Source of the DNA: Chromatiales bacterium
Lineage (GTDB): Bacteria > Pseudomonadota > Gammaproteobacteria > SZUA-152
Assembly: GCA_026982475.1 (NCBI GenBank)
Contig: JALSHB010000010.1
Coordinates: 1-33,906 of the forward strand
Reading direction: 5' to 3'
DNA: 33,906 nt
Shown here: piece after piece, positions 17,489 to 24,362 of the stretch
Numbering within the stretch: the first letter of the stretch is position 1
Layout of the letters: every line of letters begins with the position of its first letter
Program-made: the position numbers and the translations under genes
Notes under the pieces: generated by a model
Databases searched by the model: none
What the model saw: only the letters and a program-made list of their open reading frames with translations
What the model was told of the DNA's origin: nothing

Positions 17489-17576
17489 TGGCGGAGAGGG
17501 TGGGATTCGAACCCACGGAAGGTTGCCCTTCAACGGTTTTCAAGACCGCCGCTTTCGACCACTCAGCCACCTCTCC
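17489..17576 (-). tRNA. serT: tRNA-Ser (UGA anticodon)
   Basis: 88 nt including an encoded CCA. The acceptor GGAGAGG pairs with CCTCTCC, the D region reads GCTGAGTGGTCGAAAGC, the anticodon loop CTTGAAA gives UGA, a long variable arm (TGAAGGGCAACCTTCC) marks a class II tRNA, and GTGGGTTCGAATCCCAC forms the T arm. It stands beside yccA in opposite orientation. Confidence 0.97.
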
Positions 17577-17713
17577 GGTCATTTCCGCCCGCCTGATACG
17601 GCCTTGAAAGCAGCCAGCGCCGGCACAATACCGATAGAAATACTATACAACAGGCGAACGGGCGGCCATGATACTCGAACCCCGCACCGAAAAGCCAACC
17701 GTTGTGGGCCGGT

Positions 17714-17743
17714 TTGACCCCCGCAACAGGCGGAACTTATACT
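17714..17743 (+). promoter_or_regulatory. Sigma-70 type promoter for yccA
   Basis: TTGACC at 17714-17719 is followed 17-18 nt later by TTATACT, near consensus in both boxes. Transcription would begin near 17750, about 70 nt before the yccA ATG. Confidence 0.55.
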
Positions 17744-17820
17744 TCGAACCCTGTCTAATGTACATTGTAGATGCCCGACATGTTGTCGAAAACACCACAC
17801 AAAACGGAGATCATTGACCC

Positions 17821-18486
17821 ATGAACCAGTATTCCAATGCTGTCACCAGTATCCCGGCCTCAGCACTGGCAACCAACAAGCTGATCCGCAACAGCTACCT
17901 GTTGTTGTCGATGACCTTGCTGTTCAGTGGCGCAGCGGCTGCCGTCGGCGTGTTCATGCACGTCTCTCAGGGCGTTGCCCTCATTAGCAACATCGCCGCC
18001 ATTGCCCTGCTGTGGTTCGTACTGCCGCGCACGGCCAATTCCGCCATGGGCATTCCCGTGCTGTTTGGCATCACCGGCCTGTTCGGCCTGGGCCTCGGCC
18101 CGCTCCTGAACCACTATCTTTCGGTCAACCCCAGCATCGTCATGACTGCTCTGGGCGGCACCGGCGCCATCTTCCTCGGCCTGTCCGCCTATGCGCTGAC
18201 CACCCGCAAGGACTTCAGCTTCCTGGCCGGCTTCCTGATGGTCGGTCTGTTCGTGGTCATCGGCGCCGCGCTGCTGAACATCTTCCTCGCCATCCCAGCG
18301 CTGTTCCTGGCCGTGAACGTGGCCGTGATCATGATCATGAGCGGTTTCATCCTGTTCCAGACCTCGTCCATGATCAACGGTGGCGAGACCAACTACATCA
18401 TGGCGACGGCAGGCCTGTTCCTGTCCATCCTCAACCTGTTCACCGCGCTGCTGCAGCTGCTGGGCGCCTTCAACAACAACGACTGA
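17821..18486 (+). CDS. yccA: Bax inhibitor-1/YccA family membrane protein
   Basis: 221 residues with seven predicted membrane segments. Strong family marks are SAYALTTRKDFSFLAGFLMVG and INGGETNYIMATAGLFLSILNLF, nearly as in E. coli YccA, which interacts with and modulates the FtsH membrane protease. The N-terminal 20 residues are polar, then helices follow closely to the C-terminus LLGAFNNND. GGAGA lies about 12 nt upstream of the ATG. A strong intrinsic terminator follows the stop. The gene is monocistronic and divergent from tRNA-Ser. Confidence 0.93.
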   Translation: MNQYSNAVTSIPASALATNKLIRNSYLLLSMTLLFSGAAAAVGVFMHVSQGVALISNIAAIALLWFVLPRTANSAMGIPVLFGITGLFGLGLGPLLNHYLSVNPSIVMTALGGTGAIFLGLSAYALTTRKDFSFLAGFLMVGLFVVIGAALLNIFLAIPALFLAVNVAVIMIMSGFILFQTSSMINGGETNYIMATAGLFLSILNLFTALLQLLGAFNNND

Positions 18487-18509
18487 TACGCCGCCGAGAG
18501 GCCACGGCG

Positions 18510-18536
18510 AAAAGCCCCGTTTGTTCGGGGCTTTTT
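18510..18536 (+). terminator. Intrinsic terminator after yccA
   Basis: AAAAGCCCCG pairs with CGGGGCTTTT around a TTTGTT loop, followed by a T run. It lies 23 nt past the yccA stop. Confidence 0.92.
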
Positions 18537-18564
18537 GCTTTTCAGACAACACGAAAGGTAATTT

Positions 18565-18744
18565 ATGGATTGGCTAAAAATAGGCTCGGCGCTGTTTCTC
18601 ATCGCCATGCTGGTATTTCTTTTTCCGCGCATGCGGCATGCCGTCAAGCATGCGCCCAAGGGCAGCAATCAGGACTGGCTGAGCTTCGTGGCGATCATCG
18701 CCGTGGTCGGCCTGTTCGTCATGCTGCTGATCATGATGGTTTGA
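18565..18744 (+). CDS. Small two-helix membrane protein
   Basis: 59 residues, beginning MDWLKIGSALFLIAMLVFLF and ending FVAIIAVVGLFVMLLIMMV. Two hydrophobic segments (about 6-20 and 40-59) flank a basic, polar loop (PRMRHAVKHAPKGSNQDW), so it should be an inner-membrane hairpin. GAAAGG stands seven bases before the ATG. It follows the yccA terminator, and its last 14 nt overlap the end of the convergent gene at 18731. No function is known to me; small proteins of this shape are often annotated only as hypothetical. Confidence 0.7.
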   Translation: MDWLKIGSALFLIAMLVFLFPRMRHAVKHAPKGSNQDWLSFVAIIAVVGLFVMLLIMMV

Positions 18745-19324
18745 CCCCCAACACATCCCGCACCACCGGGCGGATCTTCTCTGCCATTTCCGGCGCCTCG
18801 ATGTCCATCACCTGCTCCACCACCCATTTGTCATCGCTGGAGGCCATCACCTCCGCCACCTTCTGCCCCAGATAGCGATTGAAGTCGTAGCCGGGACCGG
18901 TCTCGTCAAAGCCGCATTCCGCGTAATTGCCCAGTCGGTCATTGAGACGGTCGATGAAATCTCCACGATAATCTCCGGGACCCAGCAGATCGGTCTTGTT
19001 GGCGACGAGGGTTTCCACCAGCTGCGCGGCAATGCCATTGATCAACGGGCCACGCCTCTCCTCGGCCAGCTTGCCGTAGATCATGCGGTCGATGATGTGC
19101 AGCAGATACACGGAAAATTCCGCAATCACGTCGATGGCCTGGCGATCCTCGGGAAAGGAAAAACCCTCCTTTTCCATGTGCAGAAAACTGTCCTTGGCCA
19201 GTTTCCAGATATTGATCGCCGCGGCGCTCGACAGGCTGTCCAGCGTCTTCGGCCTGGCCGAGCCCTGCCGGTTCCGCGCCGAGCGCTCCGATCGGTGCCA
19301 GCGTGTCCTGAGTCGTACGGCCAT
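18731..19324 (-). CDS. Conserved hypothetical protein, unrecognised
   Basis: 197 residues from the ATG at 19324, which has GGGGGA at good spacing; an upstream start at 19351 lacks one. The first 25 residues are Arg-rich (MAVRLRTRWHRSERSARNRQG) and the rest is helical and acidic, with HIIDRMIYGKLAEERR near 85-100 and DKWVVEQVMDIEAPEMAEKIRPVVRD near the end. No signal peptide, membrane segment or cysteine-metal motif was noted. It is divergent from the gene at 19471 and converges with the small membrane protein. I do not recognise a family. Confidence 0.75.
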   Translation of the reverse strand: MAVRLRTRWHRSERSARNRQGSARPKTLDSLSSAAAINIWKLAKDSFLHMEKEGFSFPEDRQAIDVIAEFSVYLLHIIDRMIYGKLAEERRGPLINGIAAQLVETLVANKTDLLGPGDYRGDFIDRLNDRLGNYAECGFDETGPGYDFNRYLGQKVAEVMASSDDKWVVEQVMDIEAPEMAEKIRPVVRDVLGVKPS

Positions 19325-19470
19325 GATGTTCCCCCGAGAGATGACGACCAAGCCACCATTGTAGCCCGCCTCATCATCAGGGGAATATCAACATCGGAAT
19401 AGACATTCCCACAGCGTTTGCACGTTTGCACTCTCTTTCCCACTGGCTACACTGACGGCAAGGAGCGCCC

Positions 19471-20505
19471 ATGTTCGATGCCCGCAAACTCGCCGCCAGT
19501 GTGCAGCGGAACTGCCACATTTCAGATGCCCGCTTCGCCGGCAACTACACCCTGTGCATCTTCCTGCTGAAGATGCGCGAATATTTTCGCTGGGAACAGG
19601 GCATCCCCCTCTCCCAGTCCCTGCCCAGGGCGGCCCTCGGCGAATGGCTCACGGCGCGCGAGGAGGAATGGAACAGGCTCGAAGCCGCAAGCTTCACCCC
19701 ACTGCTCATCGACGGTGAGGAATTCGAGCCGTTCGCCGCCGAGGCCATCAACCAGCGCATCAATCCCCTCGGCTATGTCTACAGCGCCGGTTATGGCATC
19801 CACCAAAAGCCCTGTTTCTTCCTCGCCAGACTGGAACGGATCGAGCGCAGAAACGGCACCACCCTGTTCATCGCCAACGAAGAGATCGCGCGCGATCTCG
19901 CCGCGCCGCCGGCCATGCTGCAGGGCAGGAATATCTTCATTCGCCGGGAATCGCTGCGCCGTTTCATCTGGGAAAAGATCGAGGAACTGGGGCAAGGAAC
20001 ACCGGCGGAAACCCCCATGGCCCGCGCGCTTGCCTGCCATGAAGGCCAGGATATCGAGATCATCCTGGACAGAATGACCGAAAACGAGGTCGAAACACTG
20101 ATCCTGCACGAAACCGGGGAAGACAGGGTGCATGACCTGCTGGGTGACGACTGGGAACGACTGCTGCTGTCCCTGCCCCGCTCACGCAGTGAATTCCTGT
20201 TGCGCGCCGTGCGCGACAACCTCGCCGACTGCCTTTCCACACTGCCCGCATTGATGGAAAGAAACAATGTCGCCGCCCTGCATTTCTATTTCGCCAATTT
20301 CACGGGTATGCGCAAAGAGATATTCCCAGCAGCCCTCGATGCCTATCATCATTGGTTGGCATCGGGCAGTCTTGTGCACCTGCATTCCGCCTGCGAAGCC
20401 GGCCAGCGACACTGGCGGGAGGTCGCGGAAAAAATACTGCGGGCCTTTCGCTCATCCACCAGGCAGCTGGCGGCGGATATCGGAAGACTCTGCCAACCGT
20501 TGTAG
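19471..20505 (+). CDS. Conserved hypothetical protein, Sfum_1244-like
   Basis: 344 residues, ATG with AAGGAG nine bases before it. The N-terminus (FDARKLAASVQRNCHISDARFAGNYTLCIFLLKMREYFRWE) resembles, from memory, the Sfum_1244 family of uncharacterised proteins; I could not check this. The protein is soluble and helical, with conserved-looking YVYSAGYGIHQKPCFFLARL near 110 and a long ALHFYFANFTGMRKEIFPAALDAYHHWL segment near 270. The latter half repeats acidic/aromatic helices. No catalytic motif was evident. A Sel1-repeat gene follows after 35 nt in the same direction, so the two may be cotranscribed. Confidence 0.8.
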   Translation: MFDARKLAASVQRNCHISDARFAGNYTLCIFLLKMREYFRWEQGIPLSQSLPRAALGEWLTAREEEWNRLEAASFTPLLIDGEEFEPFAAEAINQRINPLGYVYSAGYGIHQKPCFFLARLERIERRNGTTLFIANEEIARDLAAPPAMLQGRNIFIRRESLRRFIWEKIEELGQGTPAETPMARALACHEGQDIEIILDRMTENEVETLILHETGEDRVHDLLGDDWERLLLSLPRSRSEFLLRAVRDNLADCLSTLPALMERNNVAALHFYFANFTGMRKEIFPAALDAYHHWLASGSLVHLHSACEAGQRHWREVAEKILRAFRSSTRQLAADIGRLCQPL

Positions 20506-20540
20506 TGGGCATCAGCAAACGCCCACACCCAGGAGAGAAT

Positions 20541-20969
20541 ATGGACGACCACGACATGGCCCTGCAAAGCGGCATTTCCGCCTTTGAGGCAAAGGACTTC
20601 ACCCTGGCCCTGCGCCTGCTGTCGCCCCTCGCCGACGAAGGCAACAGTGAAGCCCAGTATCGCCTTGCAATGATGTTCCACAATGGCCTGGGGCGGGTGC
20701 AAGACGACAAGGCAGGCTTCAAGTGGATGTGCGCGGCGGCCGAGCAAGGCCACGCCTTTGCCCAGCACGGTCTGGGGGTCATGTACCTCTACGGCGAATG
20801 CACGGAGAAAGACGAATCAAAGGCCGCTGAGTGGTTCCGCCGCGCCGCCGAACAGGGGCTTCCCGGCGCAAGGATGACACTGGGCATGCTGTACGAAAAT
20901 GGCCAGGGCGTGGAAAAAGATGAAGAACAGGCGCGTCACTGGTACAGGCTTGCGGAAGAAAGCAGCTAG
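20541..20969 (+). CDS. Sel1-like repeat protein
   Basis: 142 residues from the ATG at 20541 with AGGAGA just upstream. After an N-terminal TPR-like helix pair (FEAKDFTLALRLLSPLADEG), about three Sel1-like repeats follow: AQYRLAMMFHNGLGRVQDDKAG, AQHGLGVMYLYGECTEKDESKA, and ARMTLGMLYENGQGVEKDEEQA. Such solenoids act as protein-protein scaffolds. No signal peptide is seen, so it should be cytoplasmic. It ends before a strong bidirectional terminator. Confidence 0.88.
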   Translation: MDDHDMALQSGISAFEAKDFTLALRLLSPLADEGNSEAQYRLAMMFHNGLGRVQDDKAGFKWMCAAAEQGHAFAQHGLGVMYLYGECTEKDESKAAEWFRRAAEQGLPGARMTLGMLYENGQGVEKDEEQARHWYRLAEESS

Positions 20970-20998
20970 AAACCGCCTAACATCTAATAGCCGGACAT

Positions 20999-21026
20999 GA
21001 AAAACGGGCCTGCCGGCCCGTTTTTC
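20999..21026 (+). terminator. Bidirectional intrinsic terminator
   Basis: GAAAAACGGGCC pairs with GGCCCGTTTTTC around TGCC. T runs on both strands let it end both the Sel1 gene and the convergent 65-residue gene. Confidence 0.92.
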
Positions 21027-21047
21027 ATTGCAGATCCTTGCCGGAAA

Positions 21048-21245
21048 TCACTTGCCGGCCCAGGCCTCGAAGTTTGCATCGTTCTTGGCCTCGCCGTCAC
21101 TGTAGCCGGCTTCATAGGCTTCATTGACACGCTGCTCTTCGCGCTTGGGGTTCTGTAGATAACCACTTGCCCAACCCACGACGTAATCACGAGAAACATT
21201 GGCCTTTTCCATTTTGTCGATGGCTGCGTAGTATTCTTCATTCAT
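21048..21245 (-). CDS. Small acidic hypothetical protein
   Basis: 65 residues, MNEEYYAAIDKMEKANVSRD to NDANFEAWAGK, with GGGAGA eight bases before the ATG at 21245. It is acidic, lacks cysteine, and has a YVVGWASGYLQNPKREEQRVNEAYEAGYSDG core that looks like a conserved domain. It shares a terminator with the Sel1 gene and an upstream region carrying the 26-nt palindromic motif at 21323. Function unknown. Confidence 0.75.
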   Translation of the reverse strand: MNEEYYAAIDKMEKANVSRDYVVGWASGYLQNPKREEQRVNEAYEAGYSDGEAKNDANFEAWAGK

Positions 21246-21322
21246 GGAACGGTTCTCCCAGTCAGGTTCATCGGTTTTTTTCAGCCAACGCCACGGCCAA
21301 CACCCGTCAGCGAAGGCTGTTG

Positions 21323-21348
21323 CCTGAACCCGCAGGCTCAGGTATTAC
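21323..21348. promoter_or_regulatory. Palindromic motif, copy 1, in a divergent intergenic region
   Basis: CCTGA-ACCCGCAGGC-TCAGG followed by TATTAC. It matches 25490-25515 at 24 of 26 positions. Outer CCTGA/TCAGG and inner CCTG/CAGG pairings are both possible and exclude each other. It sits between the 65-residue gene (leftward) and the PKHD hydroxylase (rightward). The rest of 21246-21560 is AT-rich (about 21350-21450) and probably holds promoters, but I cannot place boxes firmly. Confidence 0.55.
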
Positions 21349-21560
21349 AGTAAATTAGCTGATGCTTATAGTAACTAATCCACATCAGATTTCAATTTAT
21401 TTATCCCGCGTTTAACTTATTATTTTTATTAATAACCTTATTTCCATTTCCTATCGCCAACAACCGAAAAACGCCCCGTCGTCCCGGCTCCCTTTGGCCG
21501 CCACGATAATCTGCTAAAGTACGATTTCTCAGAAACGGACCACCACGGAAAAAGAAAAAC

Positions 21561-22235
21561 ATGCTGCTGAAGATCGCCGATGTGCTTGATGCCGAAAAAC
21601 TCGCCAATATCCGTACCATGCTGGAGAAAGTAACCTTTATCGACGGCCAGCACAGCGCCGGGCAGGCCGCGCGGCGGGTGAAGAACAATCTGGAGATGCA
21701 ACAGCAGGGACAGCAGGCGGAATACCTCGATCACCTGCTCATGGGCAGCCTGGCCGAGCACCCCGACTTCCGCAGCGGCGCCCTGCCCTATCGCGTCGCC
21801 CAGCCCGTGTTTGCCCGCTATACCCAGGGCATGCACTACGGCGATCATGTCGATGACCCCATCATGGGCAACGGCCCGGCCAAGTTTCGCACCGACGTCT
21901 CGGTGACGGTGTTCCTCAATGAGCCGGATGACTATGAGGGCGGTGAACTGGTCATCAACACCACCTTCGGCCCCCAGCGGATCAAGCTGCCCGCCGGCCA
22001 TGCGGTGATGTATCCGTCCACCAGCGTGCATCACGTGGCCGAGGTGACGGGCGGCGAGCGTCTCGCCGCCATCGTCTGGCTGCAGAGTATGGTGCGTGAT
22101 CCGGGCCAGCGTGAACTGCTCTACCAGCTGGATCAGGCCCGCAACGTGCTGCTGGCGGAACGCCCGGATGCCGAGGAAACCAAGCAGGTGGATCGTTCCT
22201 ACGTCAACCTGATCCGCATGTGGAGCGAGGTCTGA
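21561..22235 (+). CDS. PKHD-type Fe(II)/2-oxoglutarate hydroxylase (PiuC/YbiX family)
   Basis: 224 residues, the family's usual length. His96 and Asp98 (YGDHVDDP), His157 (TSVHHV) form the iron-binding facial triad and Arg167 (GERLAA) is placed to bind 2-oxoglutarate. PSTSVHHVAEVTGGER and DVSVTVFLNEPDDYEGGEL are signature stretches. Related PiuC/YbiX genes sit beside TonB iron receptors, but no receptor is present here. The gene converges on the DsrC-like gene across a small hairpin. The substrate is unknown. Confidence 0.92.
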   Translation: MLLKIADVLDAEKLANIRTMLEKVTFIDGQHSAGQAARRVKNNLEMQQQGQQAEYLDHLLMGSLAEHPDFRSGALPYRVAQPVFARYTQGMHYGDHVDDPIMGNGPAKFRTDVSVTVFLNEPDDYEGGELVINTTFGPQRIKLPAGHAVMYPSTSVHHVAEVTGGERLAAIVWLQSMVRDPGQRELLYQLDQARNVLLAERPDAEETKQVDRSYVNLIRMWSEV

Positions 22236-22253
22236 GCCGGCGCGCAGAAAAGG

Positions 22254-22277
22254 GGCGTGTAACGCTATTTACACGCC
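22254..22277. terminator. Stem-loop between convergent genes
   Basis: GGCGTGTAA pairs with TTACACGCC over a six-base loop between the hydroxylase and the DsrC-like gene. A T-rich tail is lacking, so termination strength is uncertain. Confidence 0.45.
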
Positions 22278-22309
22278 ATTTCGTTGGCCTGTCAGCAGCT
22301 GGCCGCGCC

Positions 22310-22651
22310 TCAATAACCGCCCTTGCGGCGTGATTCCGGCAGGCCGGCGATGCGCCCACCCTGCTTGCTGGGGTCTTTGGGAAACAACTCGTAGATGTCC
22401 TTCTGGCCAAGCTTCTCGTTCCACTTGGCCGACATGGCCTTGACGATGTTGCGCGTGTTGGGCTGATTCTGTGCATTGTTGAAATATTCGTCGCGCAGGT
22501 ATTCGATCAGATCCCAGTGCTTCTGGGTCAGCTCGCCGATTTCTTCCATGCGGGCCATTTCCTCGGCCAGCTCCTTGCTCCAGTCATCCAGATTGACCAG
22601 GTATCCGGTGGCGGTGGTCTCGATGGTCTTGCCGTTGAATTCAATTGCCAT
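22310..22651 (-). CDS. rspA: Cysteine-less DsrC/TusE-family protein
   Basis: 113 residues with AAAGGAGG before the ATG. The fold matches DsrC: MAIEFNGKTIETTATGYL, DDWSKELAEEMA, HWDLIEYLRDEYF and YELFPKDP align with the true DsrC at 29349. DsrC ends QACKIAGLPKPTGCV with two redox cysteines; this protein ends QGGRIAGLPESRRKGGY, so Gly replaces both (positions 99 and 112). It therefore cannot carry trisulfide or persulfide on the tail. DsrC-family proteins without these cysteines have been named RspA and proposed to be regulatory. It is the last gene of the operon starting at 25256. Confidence 0.9.
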   Translation of the reverse strand: MAIEFNGKTIETTATGYLVNLDDWSKELAEEMARMEEIGELTQKHWDLIEYLRDEYFNNAQNQPNTRNIVKAMSAKWNEKLGQKDIYELFPKDPSKQGGRIAGLPESRRKGGY

Positions 22652-22705
22652 TGCTTCCTCCTTTATTTGTTTTTTCGCTCTTAATCACCAAACAACCAAT
22701 TGCAG

Positions 22706-23386
22706 TTAGTCTGTATTCAGGGTCTGAATGCCCTTGTGCGGAATGAACAGGCCGCAGCCCAGCAATCTGTGCGGCCCCAGGCCCTGCGCCTGTAGCCGCA
22801 GGGATTCGTCGTATTCCAGGTCGGCGACCATCAGACTGCGGGTCTGCACATGGCCTTCAGGCGTCTTGATGGCATGCAGGGTGCCGCACAGCAGTTTGCG
22901 GGGGCGGATCTCCAGCCGCCGCAGCTGCGCGGCCACCCAGTCCAGCATCTGCTCCTCGTTTTCGAGATCCCGGTCCGTGGCCTGGTGGCGCGCGAACAGC
23001 GTCGTCAGCACACTTAGCGGCCGTTGCGTGGCGCGCTTCAGCGTCAGCGGATAGCCGTCCACGTCCAGGGTCTTGCCCTGCAACGACAGGGCGTCCTCGA
23101 TACGGTGTTTCGGCACCCGCAGGGTGAACCTGGTGCGCCGGGATAACTGCAACAAGTCATCCGGGCCTTGTGGCCGCATCCAGCCATTGCCCGACGCGGC
23201 GCCGTGAATGGTGTGGATGCCGGCGCTTGGCTCATCGGTCAGCCAGGGCAACTCGCGCTGCATGGCCTGCGCCAGGGCGTAGGCATGATCGACCGGCAGG
23301 CAGCGGCAATCGATGCCGAAGACGAGATCGACCACGGCATCACTCACCTCCGGTGGCTCGTTGCCCTTGTCCTCTTCCCAGTACAT
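22706..23386 (-). CDS. Cas6/Cmx6-like RAMP protein without CRISPR
   Basis: 226 residues. PVDHAYALAQAM, AGIHTIHGAASGNGW, LSRRTRFTLRVP and RSLMVADL resemble, from memory, proteins annotated as type I-MYXAN Cas6/Cmx6. The C-terminus has the glycine-rich loop of RAMP ribonucleases (GLGPHRLLGCGLFIPHKGI, about 202-220). His34, His58 and His61 are candidate catalytic residues. Cas6 cuts CRISPR RNA at repeats, yet no array or other cas gene lies in the window. It starts 18 nt after the 235-residue gene and ends 54 nt before the DsrC-like gene. Its role may be processing of another RNA, or RNA binding only. Confidence 0.75.
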   Translation of the reverse strand: MYWEEDKGNEPPEVSDAVVDLVFGIDCRCLPVDHAYALAQAMQRELPWLTDEPSAGIHTIHGAASGNGWMRPQGPDDLLQLSRRTRFTLRVPKHRIEDALSLQGKTLDVDGYPLTLKRATQRPLSVLTTLFARHQATDRDLENEEQMLDWVAAQLRRLEIRPRKLLCGTLHAIKTPEGHVQTRSLMVADLEYDESLRLQAQGLGPHRLLGCGLFIPHKGIQTLNTD

Positions 23387-23404
23387 GGTGCGCTATCGGC
23401 CCGC

Positions 23405-24112
23405 CTATTGATCCGGCAAGGAGGCCCAGATGGCCTCGCGGTCGATCCACCAGTCTTCCTGCACCAGCACGTCGACGACATTGCGCAGACGCGGCAGGAA
23501 CTTGGCCGGGTCCGTCAGCTCCAGCTTTTCCATCCAGAAGTCGAATTGCTCCTGCTTCTGCACGTCGCTGTGGCGGCGCGCCACGGTGCCCATCATGTGA
23601 TTGGTGAACAGCATCAGGTTGTCGCGCTGCTTGCCTTCGGCGCGCAGGTCGACGATATAGTGCGCCACCGCGGCGGCCACCGCGGCGCCATCGGCCTCGG
23701 CGGGCGTCTCGTCGATGATGTGCTGCAGCATGGCCACGCTCAGTTCGGGATCGATGGGGAAGGTCACCGCCAGCCACACGCCCTGCCCGAGCGCCGCCAG
23801 CGACCAGGGCTGATCGGCCATGAACATGATGTTGCAGGCATGCACGGCACCCTCCCACTGCTCGGCGGCGACGAACGTATCGAAAGCCTCGCGGGCGGTA
23901 TCGAAGGCGGCTTCGGTCTGCCGCAGGTCGATGAGGATTTCCGCGATGCGGTTCTGTATTTCGGCCTTCTGCGTGGGCGCGTAACCGGCGGGAAGCTCGA
24001 TCAGTTCCTGTTCCGCCGCGGCCAGTTCCTGTCGCAGTCTTTCCTCGGAGACGACTTCTTCGTCACCGCTGTCGGCATCACGCATGCCGGCCCCTTCGTC
24101 GAGATATTTCAT
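23405..24112 (-). CDS. Conserved hypothetical helical protein (TPR-like)
   Basis: 235 residues, acidic at the N-terminus (MKYLDEGAGMRDADSGDEEVV). Residues about 25-140 are paired helices (LRQELAAAEQELIELP, KAEIQNRIAEILIDLRQTEAAFDTAREAFDTFVAAEQWEGAVHACN) that resemble TPR-type packing. A C-terminal region with FWMEKLELTDPAKFLPRLRNVVDVLVQEDWWIDREAIWASL closes the protein. No membrane segment or catalytic motif is seen. The start is one nucleotide from the upstream stop, so translation is coupled. No function is known to me; a scaffold role is a guess. Confidence 0.85.
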   Translation of the reverse strand: MKYLDEGAGMRDADSGDEEVVSEERLRQELAAAEQELIELPAGYAPTQKAEIQNRIAEILIDLRQTEAAFDTAREAFDTFVAAEQWEGAVHACNIMFMADQPWSLAALGQGVWLAVTFPIDPELSVAMLQHIIDETPAEADGAAVAAAVAHYIVDLRAEGKQRDNLMLFTNHMMGTVARRHSDVQKQEQFDFWMEKLELTDPAKFLPRLRNVVDVLVQEDWWIDREAIWASLPDQ

Positions 24113-24113
24113 G

Positions 24114-24341
24114 TCAGTCTTCTTCTGTGCAGCCGTTGGTGGTACCCATTACCGAATACACACCGGCGAAGGCGCCTTCGACACGATCCTCCCAGTTGGC
24201 CGGGGTGTCAGGGTAATTGGGTTTGATGTCGATCTTGAGGTGAATCTCGCCCTGTCTGGCCTGTTCGCCAATCACGTGGACCAGATCCTCGAAGGACTCC
24301 AGACCCGGGTTCTGAATCAATAGTTCACTCAGGTAAATCAT
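24114..24341 (-). CDS. Small hypothetical protein of the dsr-divergent operon
   Basis: 75 residues, starting MIYLSELLIQNPGLESFEDLVHVIGEQARQG and ending NGCTEED. A helical N-half and a beta-like EIHLKIDIKPNYPDTP segment are visible; one cysteine lies near the end. It lies 21 nt after the TauD-like gene and one nucleotide before the 235-residue gene. I do not recognise it. Confidence 0.8.
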   Translation of the reverse strand: MIYLSELLIQNPGLESFEDLVHVIGEQARQGEIHLKIDIKPNYPDTPANWEDRVEGAFAGVYSVMGTTNGCTEED

Positions 24342-24362
24342 GTTTGCTCCAGTAAACGTCGT

